From the NCBI GenBank assembly GCA_964017145.1, contig OZ024843.1:3862443-3926442 (forward strand): a stretch of 64,000 bases of DNA, written 5' to 3'. Below are positions 55,424 to 64,000 of the stretch, piece after piece (position 1 is the first letter of the stretch; every line of letters begins with the position of its first letter). Below the pieces are notes generated by a model. It saw nothing but the letters and a program-made list of their open reading frames with translations. It did not search any database and was not told where the DNA came from. Position numbers and translations under genes: made by a program. This DNA is from Agrocybe praecox (Eukaryota > Basidiomycota > Agaricomycetes > Agaricales > Agrocybaceae).

Positions 55424-56540
55424 AATGTTTTCTATATTCTTCTGTCAGTGCATTCATTCAGTGATTCCTGAAAGTTTACTGCAGTGTGCACACCTTCAAC
55501 AAGTCCCTTGTTAGGGGTGAGAAGAGAAAGTAGCGAACACTGGCTGGACCCCCTGATTATCTGGCAGATATAGTATCTCACGAACGTCGAGAAGGCAGAC
55601 CAACAGCTATTACGTTCCACTGGGGACCGTTGAAGACCGCGAGTCCGGGACCGCGACGCGATGGTCTTCGAAGTTCGGGCCGTTCCAAACCCGTGATATA
55701 ATTTGCCACGGTGCAACCAGAATAGCCGCCCTGCGATCAACGAGCGCTTGTACTGTGTGGTAGCATTGGTGAAGTATTCACCAGGCTAATCCAGGAGTCC
55801 AGGACTGAATAGTGGTAAGTATACTGGTTACTGTTCAAACCGAGGAATGCTTGAACGTATAGATATTTCACGTGACTGAGAAAAGCAATGTATTTTACCC
55901 CATAACATTGACATCTGCGCGTCTCTGTCGTGTTCTCAAGGCTAAATTTTTAGTATTTGCAGCCGAAAACCAACTGCAAATCACATCAAGGAAAACACAA
56001 AAAAGATAATTTTTGCATCGAGAGGGAATCGAACGAGTTTACGATACGCTCGAATGGCAACGCCAGGTTAATCGGTTACCACTACTAGTACTATGTACCC
56101 CTTGACATCAGTAGGAATCGTGTTACTATCTTGGGCACGCAATACTACGAAAATATATCGAGCTTTATCCGAAAGTGTCATGACTTGCTGGCAAGCTTTA
56201 ACCGGAGAAGCATAGCTGCGAACAGGGAAAAACGCATGCTTGGACTAAAAGCGATCTCGGAAGATAGTAGAAATTTTTCTATAACTGACTTAGAACCATG
56301 CTTGAACGATTGAGTCTTCATTTGCAGAGTCGAATCCCCAATTTAAGGTTAATCAAGCTGTGGAGCGCTAACGATTAGATTAGATGGCTAATTGTGACCG
56401 TGAGAACGAAACGTGTCCCCTGACGTTGTCGGCTGTAGTGTATTTCAGGAAAGTTGAACCATTATACTTCTTTCCTTACCCCATAATCTTTGCTGGCAAT
56501 TCAGAAGAGCTATCAGCCTCTCTGTAGACTGGTATCGACA
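55424..56540. other. Intergenic region of about 1.1 kb
   Basis: This holds the promoters of the GH92 gene (minus) and of the TPR-J gene (plus), plus a tRNA-like sequence at 56014-56098. Open frames at 55432-55740 and 56131-56313 have no domains. Confidence 0.5.
56014..56098 (-). other. tRNA-like relic with B box
   Basis: On the minus strand, GTTCGATTCC (56025-56034) matches a pol III B box in 10 bases. About 40 bases upstream lies TAGTAGTGGTAACC, an A-box/D-loop-like word. T-rich sequence follows downstream. The 3' end resembles a tRNA T-arm and acceptor strand, but the 5' acceptor strand and the T-stem do not pair. I take it as a tRNA relic or a SINE-like head rather than a working tRNA. 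Confidence 0.35.
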
Positions 56541-58470
56541 ATGCGCATATTGGCTCTAACATCACTCTTGCTTTTACTAGCAAATCACAATGACAATATC
56601 TTTGTTAACGCAGACTCAGGACTATACCCCCCAGGCCTATTACCACTGATCAATAAGGCAAATGTTCTGCTGTCTACGGGTCAGTTCAACGAGGCCGCTA
56701 AGATATACTCTGAAGCTATAGGTGAGCCTTCATGGAGTTAGACTTAAAGCCAGCTGCTAATCGAGTTGCTTTGGATAGAACAATCTCCGACAGACTATCT
56801 GCTTTATTATAAACGGGCTACAGCTTATTACTCTCTACAACGACATAATTCAGCTTTAGAAGACTTCGATAAAGTATTATCCCTCACATCTGGGACATTC
56901 GACAACGCACACCTCATGAAAGCCCGGATATACAGCCGCGAGGGCCATTTCTCGCTTGCGAAGACGTCACTCGCGTCTTACGTCAAAGCCAAAGGAAAGG
57001 ACAAGGAGACAGAAGAACTCGAGGCTGACATCTTAGAGGGTGAAAAGATGAAGCTGAAGACAGAGAAGGAGCGTAACGCCGAGCTATGGAACGCCTGTGT
57101 TGAGAGTGCTAGCCAGACACTGAGGATTGCAAGCCACTCAATAGAGGTTAGAACATGGCGTGCAGAATGTTCACTTGCTGCTGGGGATATCGAAAGTACT
57201 GTCGGCGACCTAACGTGTGTATGATTTCATCCGATCTATGCTTTCTATGCTGATAGACACTTAGGCGGCTCTCTCATCTCTTACAACCATCTACCCAACT
57301 ATTGACCCACATCTTTAAATTATCCTATTTCCTACTCCCCTCATCGCCGGCACCCCTTAATGCTCTCAAACAATGTCTACACTACGACCCCGACTCAAAA
57401 TCCTGCTTGACCCTTCGCCGAATGCTCAAATCATTTGACAAGTCATTCGCCAAACTCGATGAACTGCAGGAAAAAGAAGATTGGCGAGGTTCAGTCAAAC
57501 TCCTCCTGACACCCGAAGGCAAAACCGGTGACCTGTGGAAACGATGGGAGGAAGCTCTCATTGCCCAAGTAGGCGAGGACAAGGAAATACTCCCCCTCAT
57601 CCCGCCTACACTCATCCAGGCCAGCGTGCCTGTCCATGCTTCGTCGACGACAACAGCGAAGAAAAGCAAGAAGACGGCCAAAATTCCCCTCCCACTTGCG
57701 TCGAAGGTATCCCCTCAACGGCAAAAACTCGTTCGTGCACTCTGTAAATCGTTCACGAGGCTGTCAGATATAGCCAAATCGTCAGCGGAATACAAGACCC
57801 AGCGCGAGAGGTGGTGCGATGAGCTTTTGACTTTAGACGGATGCAAGGAAGACGTTGACGGACTTGTTGGACGGGGAGAATCATTATTGGCCAAGGAGGA
57901 CTTTGAAGAGGCCGTACGGACCTTTGAGAGAGCGTTTGAGAGCAGTGGTCGATCGGATCGAGATGTACGCTATTACTTTTCCTATCTTCGCTGAGTCTTG
58001 TTCTTAATTCTCTCTCTAGATCCACCAGAGACTGCAGAGAGCGCAGAAATTGCTGAAGCAAAGCAAGCAAAAGGATTATTACAAGATTTTAGATGTTTCG
58101 CGAGACGCAGACGCAAAGACAATCAAGAAGGCTTTGTACGCTCGTCTTTTTTTCTATAGCTTGCTTTTACTGACGTCGACGACCTTCCAGCCGAAAACAG
58201 GCCAAGGTAGCCCATCCAGATAAGGGTGGTTCTGAAGCAAAGATGGCGTTGCTCAATGAAGCTTACGAAGTACTCTCGAACCCTGAGCTGCGGCAGCGCT
58301 TTGACAACGGCGAGGATCCCATGGACCCAATGGCTCAGCAGGGCGGACATCCGTTTGCAAATGGGCAGCATCCATTCGCGCAATTCTTCCAACAGGCCGG
58401 GGCTGGTGGAAGAGGATTCCCGGGTGGGCAGGGAGGATTCCAGTTCCACTTCAACAGCCATGGACATTAG
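56541..58470 (+). CDS. ER-type TPR and J-domain co-chaperone (DNAJC3/P58IPK-like)
   Basis: The start at 56541 gives a signal peptide (MRILALTSLLLLLANH). TPR-like repeats follow: ANVLLSTGQFNEAAKIYSEAI, LYYKRATAYYSLQRHNSALEDFDKVL, LMKARIYSREGHFSLAKTSL, ACVESASQTLRIASHSIEVR, and later DGLVGRGESLLAKEDFEEAVRTFERAF. The C-terminus is a J domain: KDYYKILDVSRDADAKTIKKAFRKQA, then AHPDKGG with the HPD triad that stimulates Hsp70 ATPase, then NEAYEVLSNPELRQRFDNGEDP. A Gly/Phe-rich tail ends NSHGH. This order matches DNAJC3, an ER-lumen co-chaperone of BiP. Introns have clear GT-AG ends and keep frame. No HDEL-type retention signal is seen. An upstream non-ATG extension to 56490 is not needed. Confidence 0.87.
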
Positions 58471-59611
58471 GCGCTTGTATACATATAGTACTAGTAATAT
58501 TGGACGGTTGTGTGTTGTACATTTATTACTTCTTGTTAATACCAGGAAGGTGTCTGAGTTTCGAGATAGGCTGCTAATAGCTCAATTCTCCGCGATGATT
58601 GAACAAATGCGCTTCACTGACGCTGAGCGTACAATCCTCTCGTAATCTTGGCCAAAATGCTCTTTATAACGACTTTGCACGCGTTGGCAATTGGACTTGG
58701 AACGAAGCTGGAAACAGCCAAAGGGAGGCCCTATGTTAAGGATTGCATCTAAATCTCTAACGGGAGTATAGTGGAACGGTTATCAGTGCAGTGTGCCCTG
58801 GCCCATGCGAAAGTGTGGGACAAATGAATTCGCAGACCTCGCTGGTTCGAACCTCGGTGCTCCCGAAACCCAAAACCCAAACTAATTTATGCTTCGGGAG
58901 CAATTGGATGTCGAACATTGACCGGTAAGATCTGAGATCTGACCTTGTATCCAGTCCTGTCAGAAGATCACGAATCCGTTGTAACTCGAAGAAGGGTTGA
59001 GCTCTGCTCTCTCTGGCCTCGTCAGAGATGAAAAGCAGTTGCTCCCCTTTTGCCCTCCTTTTGCCCCACTGTTGAACTCCCGTTACTTTACTTATCTTTT
59101 TTCTTTTTTATATACTCTATGACCCGTTGTATTTAGAATTTCAGGTCTTCGTGATCCATCCGTATATTTTGCTCATACATTCAGATCTGGAAAGAAAGAG
59201 TCGGTCCAATTAATAGAGCAGTAGCATCACAGAAGTCGACATTGGCATGCTAAATTTATTTAGACTTTTGTTACTTTTCTGTTATCTCTTTTGGGGTGAT
59301 GAATAGTACTGTCTCCTGCCACACCCGTTTTTCTTTCCTATATACTAAGACTTTGCCAACCTTTGCCAACCTTCCCCATCTCTACCAGCATTTACTGATC
59401 CACAATTTTTCCGGTGTTTTCAAATAATATTAACGCATGATACATAGTGTGTATTGTGAATTTATAGTATAAGCTACGTACTACGTCCAATGATTCAACA
59501 GGCATGAATACGGTTCGATTTCGATGGAGCTTTGAATTTAAAATAAATGCATTCCGATTGGATTGAGGTTCCCTTACTTGAGGGGACCGTTACAAAAGCC
59601 TGAGCTATATA
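58471..59611. other. Intergenic region of about 1.1 kb
   Basis: This holds the 3' end of the TPR-J gene, the tRNA-like sequence at 58761-58866, an inverted repeat of its 3' strand at 58893-58902, and T-rich DNA. I see no protein gene. Confidence 0.5.
58761..58866 (+). other. tRNA-like sequence with A and B boxes, probably a relic or tRNA-derived element
   Basis: GGGAGTA (58762-58768) can pair over seven positions with TGCTCCC (58858-58864), as a tRNA acceptor stem. TA follows at positions 8-9, and an A-box-like TAGTGGAACGG at 58769-58779. GGTTCGAACC (about 58844-58853) is a near-perfect B box. The span is 106 nt, longer than a tRNA without intron, and the T-stem and anticodon stem do not pair. 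A hairpin TGCGAA/TTCGCA lies inside. An intron-containing tRNA is possible but not convincing. Confidence 0.4.
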
Positions 59612-60205
59612 TTATAAACGTGATTGATATGTGATGAATAACATTTGCTTGCCTGGAAATTTCTTTGCGTTGACATCTTCACGGGCAAGCTTTGGGACGC
59701 TCTTTCCGACAACATTTGCGGGTATGCAAGCGCCCCCGGTCATGCTGACGTCGGATGCCTTTGCGAGGATAGAATGAATTCCAGGACCAATTGTGGTACT
59801 TTCTGAGAGCTGCGAGACTGTTTGAACTCCGTTCGCGGTCACATTCTTGGAGCTGAACAAAATAGAATGGTGATGTCGAGGGTTCGTGCTGGACCCTTGT
59901 GCATTTTCTGGATTGGACTCGATCAAGTTAGTTGTTTTGGTGGGGTCGATACCCTTACACGATGCTACTGGTGCTAACGCGTTTAAACCTGATGAAAATT
60001 CAGCATGAAGTTAGCATTGTCATGTCGCTAATCTGAGGTAGATATGGGTAACTAAACCTTTGGTGGTTACATCTCCAGCTACACAATACGTGTTCCGCAT
60101 ACTGATTCCATGTACATTCTGGAGCGATGTATGGGTCCGAGTCGATGGTGTTTCGTTCTTCTTCGAATGACCGACGTCTCCCGATATGATTATGCATTTG
60201 TCCAT
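59612..60205 (-). CDS. Hypothetical protein, two exons
   Basis: Exon 1 from about 60205 encodes MDKCIIISGDVGHSKKNETP and MRNTYCVAGDVTTKG. An intron (GTTTAG donor, TTTCATCAG acceptor near 59990) joins to LNALAPVASCKGIDPTKTTN. The frame runs on through HHHSILFSSKNVTANGVQTVS and TGGACIPANVVGKSVPKLAR to the stop at 59612. The product of about 170 residues is Ser/Thr/Asn-rich with four Cys and repeats the theme of short VTT/VTANG segments, somewhat like a secreted beta-rich protein. No signal peptide is seen at this start, so a further 5' exon may exist. The family is unknown, and this may also be a relic. Confidence 0.4.
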
Positions 60206-60796
60206 GAGTATGACAGTGTTGCCGTTAGGGTAGTGAGTACTATGAAGGCAACTAATTAGTAGAGGGTTATATAAGCCCACTCATTTATTTATTTTGAATC
60301 GCAATTGAATGCTGCTATACATAGATAGCATCGGCTTTGTCTGAGGTCCGTGCCGATCGCAAAATATACTCTTCGTGATAGGATAGGTTGTATCATTAAG
60401 TCATCTCTTGTCATCCTATCAGTTTAGCGCTCATAATTGGCTCAGCGCGCTTCACCTAACGGAGCTTAACTTGAAGCGATCATGGAGCCTGATGACGATC
60501 GTGATTTATTAGACTTCCGTTTTGAGAGACGGAAAATCAATCCATACGTTATCATAGTATCACGCGTGCCTTTTCTTTCTGTTTCTCTAAGTTGAAGTAA
60601 CATCCGGAAAGAATCATCTTTAGTTATATTACTGAAAGTAATTATAACAAAGTACCGCTATATCTCCTTTTTCTGATTCCCATGTGAGGATAAGCCATTC
60701 ATTTCTTGTCAGCACATCGAACGCCGGGTAAGGCTTCATTCGGATTGCGTGAGACGTTGTGCTCGGTTTTCCTGTAGCTCGAGTTACAGTCCAGAA
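60206..60796. other. Intergenic region
   Basis: This lies upstream of the hypothetical gene and downstream of CDC48. On the minus strand I looked for the usual acidic DDLY-type Cdc48 tail and did not find it. No coding signal is seen on the plus strand. Confidence 0.45.
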
Positions 60797-63829
<3,033 letters not shown>

Positions 63830-64000
63830 AGTAGTGAATGTGGCGAAAGGAATAGAGCGCAGTCCAGGTAGCTAGAAGTTCGCTTATGATAGTAAGCTCT
63901 GAAGATATAAAGGAAGACAAGTGTTGACGGACGTAGCAGCGGACAAGACACGCAATGATGTAAGTGGATTGAGCGATAAAGACTGCGAGGACAGACGATC
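63830..64000. promoter_or_regulatory. Upstream region of CDC48
   Basis: This is about 170 bp of 5' flank that ends at the window edge. No element was identified. Confidence 0.35.

Overview
This window looks like chromosomal DNA from an agaricomycete (mushroom-forming) basidiomycete. Genes are dense and cut by many short introns (mostly 50-80 nt, GTRNGT donors, CTNA-type branch sites). The gene families fit that group: long F-box proteins with an N-terminal helix before the box, a BTB/POZ protein, a heme-thiolate peroxidase, a GH92 mannosidase and an S10 carboxypeptidase. I see no bacterial operon features, rRNA or CRISPR. All intron and exon limits are read by eye from splice signals plus frame and family continuity.

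Layout. 0-3 kb: a 3' exon of an unrecognised gene, then a secreted serine carboxypeptidase (minus). 3.5-6.7 kb: PDX2 (vitamin B6 synthesis, minus), divergent from an Hrp1/hnRNP-type two-RRM protein (plus). 7-8.2 kb: a strikingly CpG-poor BTB gene. 8.3-8.8 kb: a Costars-domain gene whose start codon seems to be assembled by splicing. 9.1-15.4 kb: a WD40-inositol 5-phosphatase fusion and an Mch1-like MFS transporter with a 10-nt exon. 16-18.1 kb: a broken F-box gene holding an insertion with a self-repeat that looks like a spliced copy of its neighbour. 19.1-25.4 kb: a very large ankyrin protein with a nucleotidyltransferase-like N-terminus. 25.7-26.6 kb: a POM34-like nucleoporin. 28.6-33.2 kb: an SH3 plus Ras-associating polarity protein of Bud14/Tea4 type. 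33.8-35.6 kb: an intact F-box gene. 36-37 kb: an orphan gene. 37.1-39.6 kb: a Dal5-type MFS transporter, next to a dehydrogenase relic. 40.8-43.8 kb: RNA14. 44.6-46.3 kb: an uncharacterised conserved-looking nuclear-type protein. 46.3-50.3 kb: gene-poor DNA with one orphan multi-membrane-span gene. 50.3-51.1 kb: heme-thiolate peroxidase. 52.2-55.4 kb: GH92. 56.5-58.5 kb: ER-type TPR-J protein. 58.7 and 56.0 kb: tRNA-like relics. 59.6-60.2 kb: an orphan. 60.8-63.8 kb: a Cdc48 ATPase with a divergent N-domain.

Working relations. Most genes are independent housekeeping or accessory units rather than a pathway cluster. Two RNA 3'-end factors (Hrp1-like and Rna14, both parts of cleavage factor I in yeast) lie 34 kb apart. 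The ER/proteostasis genes (TPR-J protein, Cdc48) lie together at the right end. The most unusual items are the NTase-like ankyrin protein, the CpG-depleted BTB gene, the spliced-copy repeat in the F-box relic, two microexons, a spliced start codon and the divergent Cdc48.
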